Shown: in pieces, positions 11,917-22,985 of the stretch
How positions within the stretch are numbered: the first letter of the stretch is position 1
Layout: every line of letters begins with the position of its first letter
NCBI GenBank assembly: GCA_019916065.1
Contig: CM034244.1
Span: 36,849,377 to 36,913,376, forward strand
Source of the DNA: Vitellaria paradoxa
Taxonomy: Eukaryota; Streptophyta; Magnoliopsida; Ericales; Sapotaceae
Reading direction: 5' to 3'
DNA: 64,000 nucleotides
Notes under the pieces: model-generated
Databases searched by the model: none
The model's input: only the letters and a program-made list of their open reading frames with translations
Told to the model about the DNA's origin: nothing
Position numbers and translations under genes: made by a program

Positions 11917-14900
11917 TTATCACTAGACTGTAACAACACACCATTCTTATCAATAAGAACTTATAACTTCCATAGCCCATCATCAACTTTCCAAAACAGA
12001 AAATTCACTAATGAGTTACTACTCCAGATTTCAAGTACCATAATATGTACTAGATAAAAAAATGGAAAAAATTTCAATCCCCCAGAGTCCAGACTTTCAG
12101 AAGAACCAGCTAGGTGGTGCGCCCCCCCCCCCCAAAAAAAAGGCATTTTCTGTAATCACAGCAGTGCCTGTAGACATGACTACTAATGAATTTTTGGTTG
12201 CAGCTTTCAGAAGCTTGAAGGTGTTTCTGAGGCTGAGGCATCCTTAAAAGATTTATTACAAAAAAAAGTCTCTGTTGATTACATAGTTTAATGTCCTAGT
12301 TGACATGGTAACAGCTTTAAATTATCGATGGCGAGGGAGCAAGCTGGCATCTGGTCACACTCCATAAATTGGTTACATTCAAGCACCACACTAACCCCTG
12401 AATAAGCACCAAAATTACAATAAAAACATAAGTAGAAGGCAGTTAGGATTTCTTTTAAAAAATAATCAGCTTTTCAAGTGGATTTTTTTTCCTTTTTTTT
12501 TGGGGGGGGGGCGGGGGTGGGGGAGGTGGGGTTGGGCATGGGGATGATAAGTCTCAAGTAGAATTGTTTTAGACCTTTTGTTCTATTGTTGAATCTACAA
12601 ATAACAAGAACTGGGTAAAGTACAGAAAATAGAAAAAATTTTAACATTTACGAAATGCAAAGGAAAGAAAAGGAGGGACTGAGGAGAAACAACAGAAAAA
12701 AATTTAACATTTACGAAATGCAAAGGAAAGAAAAGGAGGGACTGAGGAGAAACAACAGAAAAAATTTTAACATTTACGAAATGCAAAGGAAAGAAAAGGA
12801 GGGACTGAGGAGAAACAACATAACCGAAGTTCCTCCATGCTGTAATTATACAGATCTCTTCCTCCATGAATATTCTCTTCATTATATATAGGTTAATTTT
12901 GCAGAACTTCCAATTAACAATTGCGATGAAAATCAGGAAAGTGTCAAGATTTTCATTTTTCAGTCTTATCACTGTCTATCTTCATAAGAAGCCTTCTAAG
13001 AAAGAAACAAAGACCTAAGAAGCCTACAAGAAAAAACTAAAAAGAAGAATTAGCTATGTGCAAAGAGATTAAAGGTTGCCCATTGAAGTTTAAACTGCTA
13101 GCGAGGTGACATTGTCAATTAACCTTTACAAAGGGTGTAAGGAACTCACTTTCGTAGGCATTCATCATAAAATCCATAAACTTGAGTGATCTGCAACCCA
13201 AAACAGAAACCACTCAGCACAAACCATTTGGTGCCTAGCAAAGAATTCAAGAAACATGAAACATCGGGCAAGAAAATTGAAAGGAAAATGAAAAAGGGGT
13301 ACAACATCAATATGGAATGAGTCACAGGACAATTATTCAATCAAATTTAACTGTCTGAGGACACCATCAATTGTAGATACCATGCCACTCCTTCCATTGA
13401 CCATTGGTGTTAATGCTACTCAAGAGAACACATCAAGGTAACAAAATAAAGAAAACCATAATAATCAGAATACAACACCAAGTATACCTGCCGACTCTCG
13501 TGATTTCCTCTTAAAATAGTAATTCGTTGGGGATAATGCACTTTCAGGGCCACCAGAAGCTGAAGACATGAATTGATCGGTATCAGAAAAACAGTTGCAA
13601 CGCTTCAGCCGGCAGAAGCAAACTCAAGGCATATCTTTTTTCACTAGATTACACAGTAACAGAGAACAATTTTTTTTTTTTTTTTTTTTTTTTTTGGCAC
13701 TATAAAAAAAATGGAAGAGGAGTGTGACCAAACAGCTTTCTACCTTGCTATGCCCCGAACTGAAAATTCAAATTGGCTTAGGCCCCACACATCTAGTTCA
13801 CAAGCTAATACAAGAATCAAATTCGCAACTGCATGGCAAGGGGACAGTACTTGGAGTTCCACCATGGTACTACCCCTTCTTTGCCGACTTGACTACCCCC
13901 CTCACTAGTGAGGCATCATCTCGAATTAATATGTATAGTGAGTAGCCTATTATTTTACAGTTCAGGCAGTAAACCTTTCATAATTGAATATCCTCGTGAC
14001 AATAAAATATAGAAACATGAACTTACCGTTACAGTCTCAACTGAATAATAGCCTCGGTCAACATAATCCCCCATAAACAAATAGTTTGTATCTGGACACT
14101 ACCAATCAGAAAAAAAAGGTAACCGTAAATTAATTTATCTAAGATTTCTTAAATAAAAGGAGCATAAATTTAATAAAGTTAACAATTTGACACATATGTA
14201 TTAGCTTATCCAAATGAAAGTCTACACACCGAAGCTAACCCAGGATTTCTAATCAGTGGAGGCAAAAGTTATATATGGTAGATAAATTGGGAGAAATAAA
14301 GAATATTTTTGTAATAAAATTAGTTTTTTAAGGGTAACTATAGTAATGTAATAAATTTTGTGGGCTTAATCTTAGAAAAACTCAAAATTACTATAATCTG
14401 GGCAATGGGTTACCCCTGTACACCTAGGTGGATGTAGCTGAACAGTGGGGATAAAGTATCACAGAGTTTTCCATTCAGCTGGGAAACAATGGAGTACAAT
14501 TTCCAGGTGAAATTGTTCCCATTCAGCCACACATGTGTCTGCCCTTGAAGACAAATAACTTTGAAAGCAACATAAACGGAAATAAAGCAGCTTGATCCAC
14601 TATCCCCGTGACCAAAAATTTTCTGTCACCTGCTATAGCCTACATAACTATATGATGGACTTCTCCCTTTTCTTTTAATATTCATTTTTCAATAATTGAA
14701 TATGTTGTGCATTTAAGAATAAAGATTTTGGATGGAAATGACAAGCAACCAACTCTTCTCTGCTACTCTTGTCTGCTGAATTTGTTTCCTCAAGAAACCT
14801 CATTTGCACTCATATCCCCAAGGTAATTAACTTAACGTTATATCATTTCCATAAACAAGATTATAAAGTTATTTATAATTATCTTATACAAAACAAAAAT

Positions 14901-17900
14901 AATAATAACAAAAACATTGTTCAAGGAAACCACATGCTTCAAGATTATAGAAAAATTATATCGATATCAGCACATTCGTTAAAAGAAATAGTTAATATGG
15001 GATTATGAGCCTGATTAAAAAATAAGAAAAAAAAATTACAACAATTAGTAGATGGGAGTATGTTAAGTGTCAACATGGACTCACCATCTAGCATGGCAAC
15101 CTTGAAAGTCAAGACAAGGTCACATACATATGAACACAAGCAGAAAAACATAAAACATGTAATTTTAGAATATGAATTTGTCTTTTATTTTTCTTTTGAC
15201 CAATTGTGAAATTTTCTCAAGATCAAAAACACAAGGCTATGTTGCATCCTCAAGAAACTTAGGCCAATTGACATCTTCTTGTGCTACTTAATGGAGTGAG
15301 AGAAATAGCCCAATTTTCAATATGGGTGCAAATGAACGGAACCAACCTTTACCATGTTCAAACTCGGCTTTTTTATTAAATGAACCTAAATTCTGTATTC
15401 ATGCTCAACTCATTTACCAAGTGAACCAACCAAGCTGAGTCTAGCCTTTTTGGCAAGTCAAGCCTGAGTTAGCCATAAACTGTTAACAAATTGCTCAAAT
15501 CAGATTAATACCTTTCCTCCAATTCGAAAAAGCTCCGCAAGATCATGGAATTGCCCATGAATGTCACCACAGATTGTTACAGGGCTTTTCACAGGCTGCA
15601 TGGACAACCCAAAAAACACTAATTAGGAAGTTGCACACATTGAACCCTAAAACAATATATTCAATATTTCAAAGCAAAAATAAAACCAGATCCAGCCCAC
15701 CTGACCTCCCCCCTTAAGCTCAACTCCAAATTACAAGCTATACTTACAACCTTATTAATGGTTGATTACTCACTATAAATAAGGGCTTTTGAAAATTATT
15801 AAGTGCTGAGCATCAAAAATTCCCATTGGCTTCCCTACTAAGAGCATTTCATGATGCATAGCCTGTTAACCGCTGGACTTTTCACATCACTAAACAAGCA
15901 AAATGAGACTTGAAAGCTTAGTGGTACTAAATTAAGCACCAAAAGCGTGCATTTCAATTTTTCTAAACAGCTCCCCAAGTTCAGTGCCACATTAAGCAAT
16001 GTCATATAATGTCATCTTACATGATTAATAAAAGGCGTGCCCTCCTAAAATCTGACCTAAAGGTAAAACTGGAAGTTTCACTTTCTCGGGACATAATTCA
16101 AAAATACCAATAGCAATTTAAATAAATTGATTTGCAGCTGCCAAAAAAAAACTTCAAAAAATTCGTGCATGCCGAAAATTCTTCTTCCACAAATTTCAGT
16201 ACCAGTGAGACCCTTGCCACAGAACATCACCATCATATAATTTACTTACACAAATGTTCAATTGAGAAGATAACATTAAAGCATTATCAATCGTGCTTAG
16301 AAAGGCTGAGTCAGAAATTCAAACGTAAAATTATTACAAAACAATTGAAATGCTAGAATAAAATTTAAAAAAGACATATCCAGCTACATAATAAACAAAT
16401 AAAAAGACATTTTACAACTTTTTTTTTTCTTTTTTTTTGGTGAGAGCAACAACAGGTTGTGCCACGAAAAGAAACAGCCCAGACTTGATTCCTTAATGCT
16501 TACACATTATATGGCATTTTGGAAAAGTTTATTCCCACAAAAGACTCGGGAATCAAGACACATGATGGCCCTCAAATACTTCTCAGGAGTTATCATTTCA
16601 CTAAACAAAATGGAACAACCACCTTTTCAAAGTAACAATGACCAGCCATATGGCACCAATTGAATGATAAAAGCATACCTGAACATTACTTTCTTCCATT
16701 AGAATCTCCTTAGCCTTTTCACATAACACCCTAACCTAAATCAAAGAGATAAGATGTCATTTGTTATTAACCCAAAACAGAAAATGTCCATTAAAAGTTC
16801 AATTCTAAATCACAATGACGACAATTCCTCTTAATAAAAAAAAATAAAAAAAACAGAAAGAAGTAATAACTGATGGAGCAAAGTACAGTATATTGGCCTG
16901 GAAAGAGAATCTAGGACCTCCACTTTAACACCAACCTACACAAAAAACTCCTTTTCTTCGCATAGATGGCCATTCATCCGTCATACTAGAAGAATACTTG
17001 AGCTGTCACATCTATTCACGTAACATAAGGGATTTTTAATATTACTGCCTCACAGCTGTCAACACACACATGCCCCCCTCCCTAAAAAAATAATAACAAG
17101 ACAAAAATCTCAATCCAAAAGAAAAACATTAAAAGTCTAAGAAGAAAAAGAAGGAAAAAAAAAAGCGAGGAAAAGACATAAATAGATGAAAGGGTTCTAT
17201 GACTCCATCCTGTCAAATATCTGGAAAAGACATAAACAGTTGAAAGGTCCTGGGACTCCATCCTGTCAAATATTTTGCAAGCTTTTATTGCATGAAGTAA
17301 AATTCCACATTTTATTCATAATGTCGAAAGAAGCTTAATATTTAAGCCAAAGATTTAAGACAGAACCCGGCAGGGTGGTCCAGTGGTTTAAGGCCGTCGT
17401 GGGACTACCATAAACTCAAAAGTTCTTATGTTTGACTCCTGCTGACAAGAATGCTGTCACACCTAGTGCATGGGTCTTGCAAGGTCTCACATTGAAGAAG
17501 AACAAGAAGAAGAAAACTCCGAAGCAGGAATGGCATCAATGTCATCAACGAGGTCAATGAACATTGTGAAAACCAGTGGATAAATTTAAAACTTAAAACA
17601 CCGAAACAAGTTTCTAATATTACAAGATACAATGTGTGTATTCGAATCTCTATGATATCTTCCACTTCTTATTTTTCTAAAAAGGAAACCACAACTAAAA
17701 AACACATATACTGGGGGATGTTGTTCTTGCATACTTCCTACTCTACACAAACGGTAAGATCTTCCTCTTCAGTGTCTTTCACTTTATTTTGGAAGTTAAA
17801 TATTTTAGTCAATGAAGAGAGAGAGAGAGAGAGAGATTAGTAGAAGCAAACTTATATCACATTTTCTCACAGTTTTTTTTCCCCTATAAGCAAAAGAATG

Positions 17901-20900
17901 TATTAAAAAGCATCAAGGGGATATGGGTTGAGTACAAAATTCAAAAACGAACACGAGTCTCACCTGGCGCATGGATCTTGTGGGTGGGTTATACATTGGA
18001 GGAGGAGGAGGAGGAATAGCATCAATGTCATCAACAAAGTTATTGAACATTGTGAAAACCAGTGGACAAATTTAAAACACTGAAACAAGTTTCTAATATT
18101 ACTAGATACATTGTGTGTATTCGATTTTGTTAAGTGTCATTGGGGTTGTTTTTTTAATTTTCTGTTTTCTATTGTCTGTTTTGAGTTCATTTTTCATTCT
18201 GTACTTTTGAAAATAAGGAAAATAACTCAGAACTCATTTGGTTACTTGTGTTTTCAAAATTTGTTTTAGAAAACAGAAAATGAGTTACAATGAAATGAAA
18301 AATGACAAAAAGTTGTTTTGAGAGTTTTTAACCCAAAACAATAAAAATCTCAATACAAGGAAAACAGAACATTTTTTGTTTCCTCGATTTGAGATTTTTA
18401 ACACATAAAATAAAAATAAAAAACAGAAAATAGAAAAGTAATACAACCTTATTTTTTTAAAAAGGAAAACACACCTAAGTTACACACCTAAGTTAACTCA
18501 TGTACTGGGAGATATTGCACTTATATACTTCTACACAAACAGTAATATCTTCCTCTTCAGTGTCTTCCACTTTATTTTGGAAGTTTTAAATTTTAGTCAA
18601 TGAAATATATATATATATATATATATAAAAGAAGAAGCAAAGCTATATCACATCTTAATGTTTTTTAATAAGCAAACAATTGTATTAAAAAGTAATCAAG
18701 AGGATGCAGCTTGAGTACAGAAAGGCCCAAAGGGCCTAGCTTTACAACTCAAATTACTCTAAAAATTTCAAAAAAAAGTAAATGAGTCCAGGTCGATACC
18801 TTCCAAGAGTGACCTATACAAGGTCCACAAAAGAATGCTTTCCACTCTATGCATAGGCCTTTCTATCCCATAAAATGATCCTTTATTCCCATATCCCCAT
18901 ATTAACCAACCTAAAAAAAGGAATTAATTTCCTCACTTTCTATCTTCTTCTTGGGACTTTTGTCTCCAACAATACTCAGAACACTTAGTTTGGTTTCTAC
19001 AAGAAATGCCCATTGTATTTTAAAACAAAATAAAATCAACTCCCACAACTCAATTGACCAGGGCCAAAGGAAAAGAGTTGATCAACAGTCTCACCATCCG
19101 TTTTACAAAGACCACACAAATTCAATAATTTTTCTTCCCAAATAAGATTGTCAATAGTAAGAGTTTTCCCCATGAAGCATGCGCCAAGTGAAGAGGCACC
19201 TCCACCTCCATGTTAGTACAAACATGGACAAGGCCATGCAATGCTAAAATTTTAGAGAGGCAGTGATTCAATTAAAACCATATAGGATTATTCAAAGCCA
19301 GCTATCATATTTTATTCACATTGAAATTTAAATCAAGGAAAAATTTTCTCACTTAAAGACATTCAATTGTATGAGTAAAATTCGGAACACCTTCATCCCT
19401 CAAGACAAATACCAGTAAAGGAGAATGCATAAAAAGGAAAATGTTGAGTAAAGGTTTAAAAGAGAAATTATTACAAATTAAAGTACCTTCCAAGGATGTT
19501 CTATATTTTAAAGATACTAACCAAACTAAGTCTTTTCCCACTAGGTGGGGTCGGCTATATAGATTTGTCGACGCCAATTAAATATGTTTAGGGCCATGTC
19601 CTCCGATAGATTTAGGTAGGTCTGGTCATGTTTAATAGTTTCTTTCCAACTTCTCTTGGGTCTTCCTCTACCTCTACTACTCCTGGCAATCTCCATACTT
19701 TCACACCTTCTAACAGGTGCCTCCGCTGGACGCCTTTTAACATGACCAAACCATCTTAATCGGTTTTCTCTCATTTTATCTTCAATCGATGCTATTCCTA
19801 CTTTGCCCCTAATCTCCTCGTTCCTAATCCTATCTTTCCTTGTAATCCCGCACATCCACCTTAACATCCTCATCTCTGCAACTACCATCTTCTGACCATG
19901 ATTATGTTTTACTGCCTAACACTCCGATCCATATAGCAACGCTGGTCTAACCGCCACCTTATAATACTTTCCTTTCACCTTGAGGGAGACTTTTCGGTGG
20001 CACAAGACCCCGAAGCACTCCTCCATTTGGTCCACCCGACTTGAATCCTATGACTTACATCAGTATCAATCTCTCCATCTTGTTACACCACAGATCCAAG
20101 GTACCTAAATTTATTTTTCTCTACAATCTTTTGTGTGCCTAAACTTACTTTTATATTACCCGTTATCCTAATTTGACTAAACTTACATTCCATATGTTCC
20201 GTCTTGCATCGGCTTAGCCTAAACTCTTTTGTCTCTAACATTTCCCGCCACAATTCTAGCTTAACATTCACTCCTTCTCTCGTCTCATCTACTAAAACAA
20301 TATCATATTTTTAAAGATACTACATAAATAAAAATGTCACACCACCACAATAGAGGAGATTTCAAGAGCTTTGCTCCAAACCCAGCCCCTCCCCTCTCCC
20401 CCTAAAAAATAAAAAATAAATAAATTCCTCTTTTCCTACTTATCCTCCCTCTACTTGTATTCTTTTATCTTTTGCATCTTTTTCCTAATCTCTTCACCTG
20501 TCTTCTCTCCTATATCAGGTAGAGTTTGGGAAGTATAAAAGCTAGCTTTTTTGTAGTTACCCGCTAAAAAGCTAGCTTTTTTTGTATTTGAGAAGGAAAA
20601 AAGCAAGTTTTTTGAATTTGACATTTTTGCCCTTTATGATTTAAAAGAAGTTTAAAATGTAAAAAGATAAATTTGATCATTTTAGAAAAAGCCAAAAACC
20701 TAAGTAGCTAAAAGATAGCTACTAGCTAATGGTTGCCAAATGCAACCTCAGTCTCCTCTCTTATCATCTCATTTTCGATAAATCTCCTTGTAATCTCTCT
20801 ATATCCAACTTTATCACATCTTTCTCATTTCCTCCTATTTCTCTCCCTTATCTAACTGAAAAACACTATAAGAAAGTTATACTTTTTTTTTTTTTTTTTG

Positions 20901-22874
20901 GTGGGGAAAGTTAAATTACTGAACAATTTCAGTAGAGCCAAATAAAAACCCCGATATCACTACACTGAGCACATAAAATTTAACCATATATAGCTGTTTG
21001 TAGAGCCAATAATTGGGCCACCAGATATCAGTCAATCCAACCATCTTTTATCTCTGGCAAGTATCCAGGCTCCATATCTAAATGCGATCTTTGTTGCAAA
21101 ATCTTACAAATGCTTATATACTACTGAAGATTGTTCCAGTCTTGTATTGCTGCATTGCAATTTTCAGCATCCCTGACATATCTTCTTCAAATTACAGTTT
21201 GCAAATTCATTATCTTTATCTGATTCTCTCTATGTTCTTCAAGAATTGAAAATCTTGTTTAATTAATATTCCTAAAACAATCCACAAGTAATATTCACAT
21301 AATCCTCAAATTTTGAAACAAAATAATTTCAATTAAAGTTCTACTTCTGTTTGTGGTCAGGTCTATGGTCAAATTTGTCATTTTAGTTGAATTTCATTGG
21401 CTCATTACAGAAAAGAAATTGAAAAAAGGGCACAGCACTAAGGTCACAAGAAATGTAAAGTTAGCTTGATATAGATTGTTGGGCCCATCTCTTAACTGCT
21501 TAAATTTTGCACTTAGGGGACAATTGATGACTTAACACAATATCAAAGCTCTGGTTGTTTTTCTCCCTGTTTATTCTTGTGCACGATCTTCCCTTTGGAT
21601 TGGTGTGCCTGTTTGGTTCAGTTTATTCATCTCTCTGCTCCACGTGCAACGTGGGGGGAAGTCTAAATTTAGCTTGATATATATTGTTGGGCTCATTTTG
21701 TAACAGCTTAATCTTTTCAAACAATTGGTGACTTAACAAGAAATTTTCCAATTGTTGCAATTAACAAACACAAGGGTAATCGACCTTCTTGTGGCATAGA
21801 AGGCTTTAGTTACATCTTGCAGTCATAATAATGCAGAAAATTCCAAGAAATAAAAATTTCACTGAATCTTATGATAAACAATATTTAAAATGCATAGAAA
21901 ATAAAGCAAATGCATAGAAAATAAAGCAAGATGCATAAGGCCACTGGAACTGCAGGCCACCACTTATGACCCATACATATAATCTACTATCTGAATCAAA
22001 GCCAATAACTACAAGGAAACCTCCAGTGCATAATATTAAGCCAAAAAGGCCCACATAGCACTCTATCAAAGAGGAAATCTGGATATACCACAGCAGCAAC
22101 AAAGAATAAGCCTACATAGTTGCCATTTCATCAATCGGTTCAGGGCATCTCTCATTTGACTTCACCTGGGGTTACTACGAAAAGAAGTTGATCATGATCA
22201 ATATTCCCCAAGCCAAGTGGAGCATGCATGAAGGAGTCAGATCAAGTGAATTCTAATAACAAGAACTTCAACAAGTTGTATCCGTTAACAGTAATTGGTT
22301 ATGTCAAGAAGGATGAGAAATAGGACATGACCAACATGTCCAACAACAATATACATTTTTAGTTTTTAAAACAATGTAATATTTTAAACCTCCTGTGATG
22401 ATATTGAATTGACTAACCACAGCAACCCATTGTGCGCCATCATAACTACAGGGGTCCAAAATTCAATTTTGAACTTAAGAAGTCACTAAGAACGAAATTC
22501 AGAGTCTCTTTTCCCCGTAAGGCGCATCACAATTCATAATATCGCAATGGATCCGGTTCAATCACCAGATCAATCTCTCAAAATCCACGGATGATTTAGC
22601 TCAAAGAAAAAAAATGCCAGCTTTATCCAATCAAATCCTCACAAATCAATTCCTAGAAAGTGATAATTAACATCAACTAAAGAAAGTATTGGCACATCAG
22701 CGGCGTAAAATTTAATTCAACCAAAAAAAAAATCAAGAAACGAATAAAGAAACGAGAAATGAGAGAGGGGGGAAAAAACACCTCTTGCTCGGAGAGAGGC
22801 TTGCACTGCATAAGCTGAGAAATCTGCTCATCGAGGTTGCCATGAGAGCCCGAAGGGACCTGATCGAGACTCAT
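8122..22874 (-). CDS. PP2AC: Serine/threonine protein phosphatase PP2A catalytic subunit (PP2A-3/PP2A-4 type), complete
   Basis: This is the catalytic C subunit of protein phosphatase 2A, which removes phosphate from Ser/Thr as part of a heterotrimer with A and B subunits in cytosol and nucleus. Exons on the minus strand are 22874-22782, 16735-16679, 15595-15512, 14098-14027, 13559-13488, 13190-13150, 10620-10554, 9305-9114, 9010-8921, 8830-8723 and 8187-8122. All junctions are GT-AG and in phase, giving 313 residues, the expected length for this subfamily. Metal ligands are all present: D61 and H63 (GDIHG), D89 (GDYVDRG), N121 (GNHE), H171 and H245. The tail ends TPDYFL, carrying the conserved tyrosine and the methylated terminal leucine. 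The N-terminus [19 protein letters not shown] marks subfamily II rather than PP2A-1/2/5. The start at 22874 is the first true ATG; the in-frame codon at 22889 is GTG. No damage is seen. Confidence 0.97.
9306..10553 (-). other. PP2A intron 7
   Basis: This AT-rich intron contains an (AT)n near 10051-10068 and a C-run followed by (CT)n near 10472-10498. Several short open frames occur on both strands, but none resembles a known protein. Confidence 0.7.
11885..11914. repeat. (CA)n microsatellite
   Basis: An uninterrupted CA dinucleotide run of about 15 units within PP2A intron 6; a likely polymorphic marker. Confidence 0.9.
12630..12822. repeat. 63-bp tandem repeat, three copies
   Basis: The motif TTAACATTTACGAAATGC recurs starting at 12641, 12704 and 12767, an exact 63-bp period, and the intervening sequence is almost identical in each copy. 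Because 63 is divisible by three, repeated 21-residue open frames appear on both strands. The array lies inside a PP2A intron and is not taken to be coding. Confidence 0.9.
13671..13915 (-). mobile_element. Probable tRNA-derived SINE (minus strand)
   Basis: On the minus strand an A-box-like TAGTCAAGTCGG fits TRGYNNARNNGG exactly, and a B-box-like ATTTGATTC follows about 100 bp later. The unit ends in a long A-tract (the T-run at 13671-13695 on the + strand). No target-site duplication was found, so the boundaries are approximate. It sits in PP2A intron 4. Confidence 0.45.
17167..17276. repeat. 54-bp tandem duplication
   Basis: Two adjacent copies begin with GGAAAAGACATAAA at 17169 and 17223 and end with CTCCATCCTGTCAAATAT; they differ at a few bases. 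Located in PP2A intron 1. Confidence 0.85.
17364..17515 (+). mobile_element. SINE-like (tRNA-derived) unit
   Basis: GGTGGTCCAGTGGTTTAAGG resembles a SINE A-box head, and TGTTTGACTCCTG, about 45 bp later, resembles a B-box. A further block around GTGCATGGGTCTTGC recurs in the second copy of the adjoining duplication near 17965. The 3' end is followed by GAA repeats rather than a clean poly-A. Confidence 0.45.
17455..18718. repeat. Segmental tandem duplication, right copy carrying an insertion
   Basis: The left copy is about 17455-17938 and the right copy about 17960-18718. They share blocks such as GAACATTGTGAAAACCAGTGG, AACAAGTTTCTAATATTAC and TTCCTCTTCAGTGTCTT in the same order. The right copy has about 320 bp of extra sequence (about 18129-18450) absent from the left; its ends resemble each other in inverse orientation, so it is probably a MITE. 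Microsatellites in the two copies differ: (GA)n at 17815-17836 versus (AT)n at 18605-18626. Confidence 0.7.
18655..19240 (-). mobile_element. LINE 3' fragment with zf-RVT-like remnant
   Basis: The minus strand reads [19 protein letters not shown] followed by [14 protein letters not shown], typical of the C-terminal zf-RVT (reverse-transcriptase-associated zinc-binding) region of plant LINEs. Sequence nearer 18700 resembles a LINE 3' end. Stops and gaps follow, so it is a dead fragment. The adjoining duplicated unit carries a similar 3'-end segment at about 17880-17938. Confidence 0.55.
19520..20308 (-). pseudogene. 5'-truncated LINE reverse transcriptase fragment with target-site duplication
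   Basis: On the minus strand this encodes the end of a plant non-LTR retrotransposon polymerase: [13 protein letters not shown], then [15 protein letters not shown], and later [20 protein letters not shown] and YIADPT. The copy begins inside the reverse-transcriptase (A)DDIVLVDE region, so catalytic and endonuclease parts are missing, as expected for 5' truncation during target-primed reverse transcription. The frame is broken between about 19890 and 20080. A 14-bp direct repeat, TTTTAAAGATACTA, flanks it at 19506-19519 and 20309-20322. It lies in PP2A intron 1, in the same orientation as the host gene. Confidence 0.85.
21454..21738 (+). mobile_element. Miniature LTR retrotransposon (SMART/TRIM-like), complete, 5-bp target duplication
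   Basis: The two similar terminal repeats are 21454-21537 (84 bp, TG...CA) and 21662-21738 (77 bp, TC...CA). They share AGCTTGATATA, ATTGTTGGGC and TGACTTAACA. Right after the first is CAATATCAAAGCT, a degenerate form of the TGGTATCAGAGC primer site complementary to initiator tRNA-Met. Just before the second is a purine tract, GTGGGGGGAAG. AGAAA flanks both sides (21449-21453, 21739-21743). The whole element is 285 bp with a 124-bp interior, so it encodes nothing and would need proteins in trans. It lies in PP2A intron 1, antisense to the gene. Confidence 0.8.
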
Positions 22875-22985
22875 CTTCTCCGTGCGCACCGAAGAACACA
22901 GATCGGAGATCCCTTGGAAACCCAGATAACTTCGCCGTCGGAGAGAGAGGGGGAGAGAGAGTGCGGTGACCCGAGGAAGGAAGCT
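22875..22985 (-). promoter_or_regulatory. Probable PP2A 5' UTR with pyrimidine-rich (CT) tract
   Basis: Upstream of the PP2A ATG, the minus strand has a CT-rich tract (GAGAGAGAGG-type runs on the + strand at 22940-22960), common in plant core promoters and leaders. No clear TATA box was assigned and the transcript start is unknown. Confidence 0.4.

Larger units (their letters stand above)
10621..13149 (-). other. PP2A intron 6 with local repeats
   Basis: The intron donor is GTGAGT (at 13149 on the minus strand). It holds a cluster of degenerate repeats at 11490-11670, a (CA)n run at 11883-11914, and a 63-bp tandem array at about 12630-12822. No coding exon is recognised. Confidence 0.7.
16736..22781 (-). 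other. PP2A intron 1 (6.05 kb), transposon-rich
   Basis: The first intron starts right after codon 31 and accounts for about 40% of the transcribed span. It contains a SINE-like unit (about 17364-17515), a segmental duplication (17455-18718), a LINE 3' fragment (18655-19240), a second LINE fragment with target duplication (19520-20308) and a miniature LTR element (21454-21738). A long first intron can carry regulatory elements, but none is identified here. Confidence 0.85.

Noticed and set aside
12595..12972. 125-codon minus-strand frame with a repeated 21-residue unit
   Set aside because: Produced by a 63-bp tandem repeat inside a PP2A intron; no independent sign of coding.
13709..13945. 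Two overlapping + strand frames
   Set aside because: They lie in a PP2A intron and overlap a SINE-like unit on the other strand; no protein similarity recognised.
17364..17430. Possible tRNA gene
   Set aside because: A- and B-box-like words are present, but there is no cloverleaf or acceptor stem; a SINE head explains it better.
22872..22889. Upstream in-frame PP2A start giving five extra residues
   Set aside because: The codon at 22889-22887 is GTG, not ATG; the first ATG is at 22874 and gives the expected 313-residue length.
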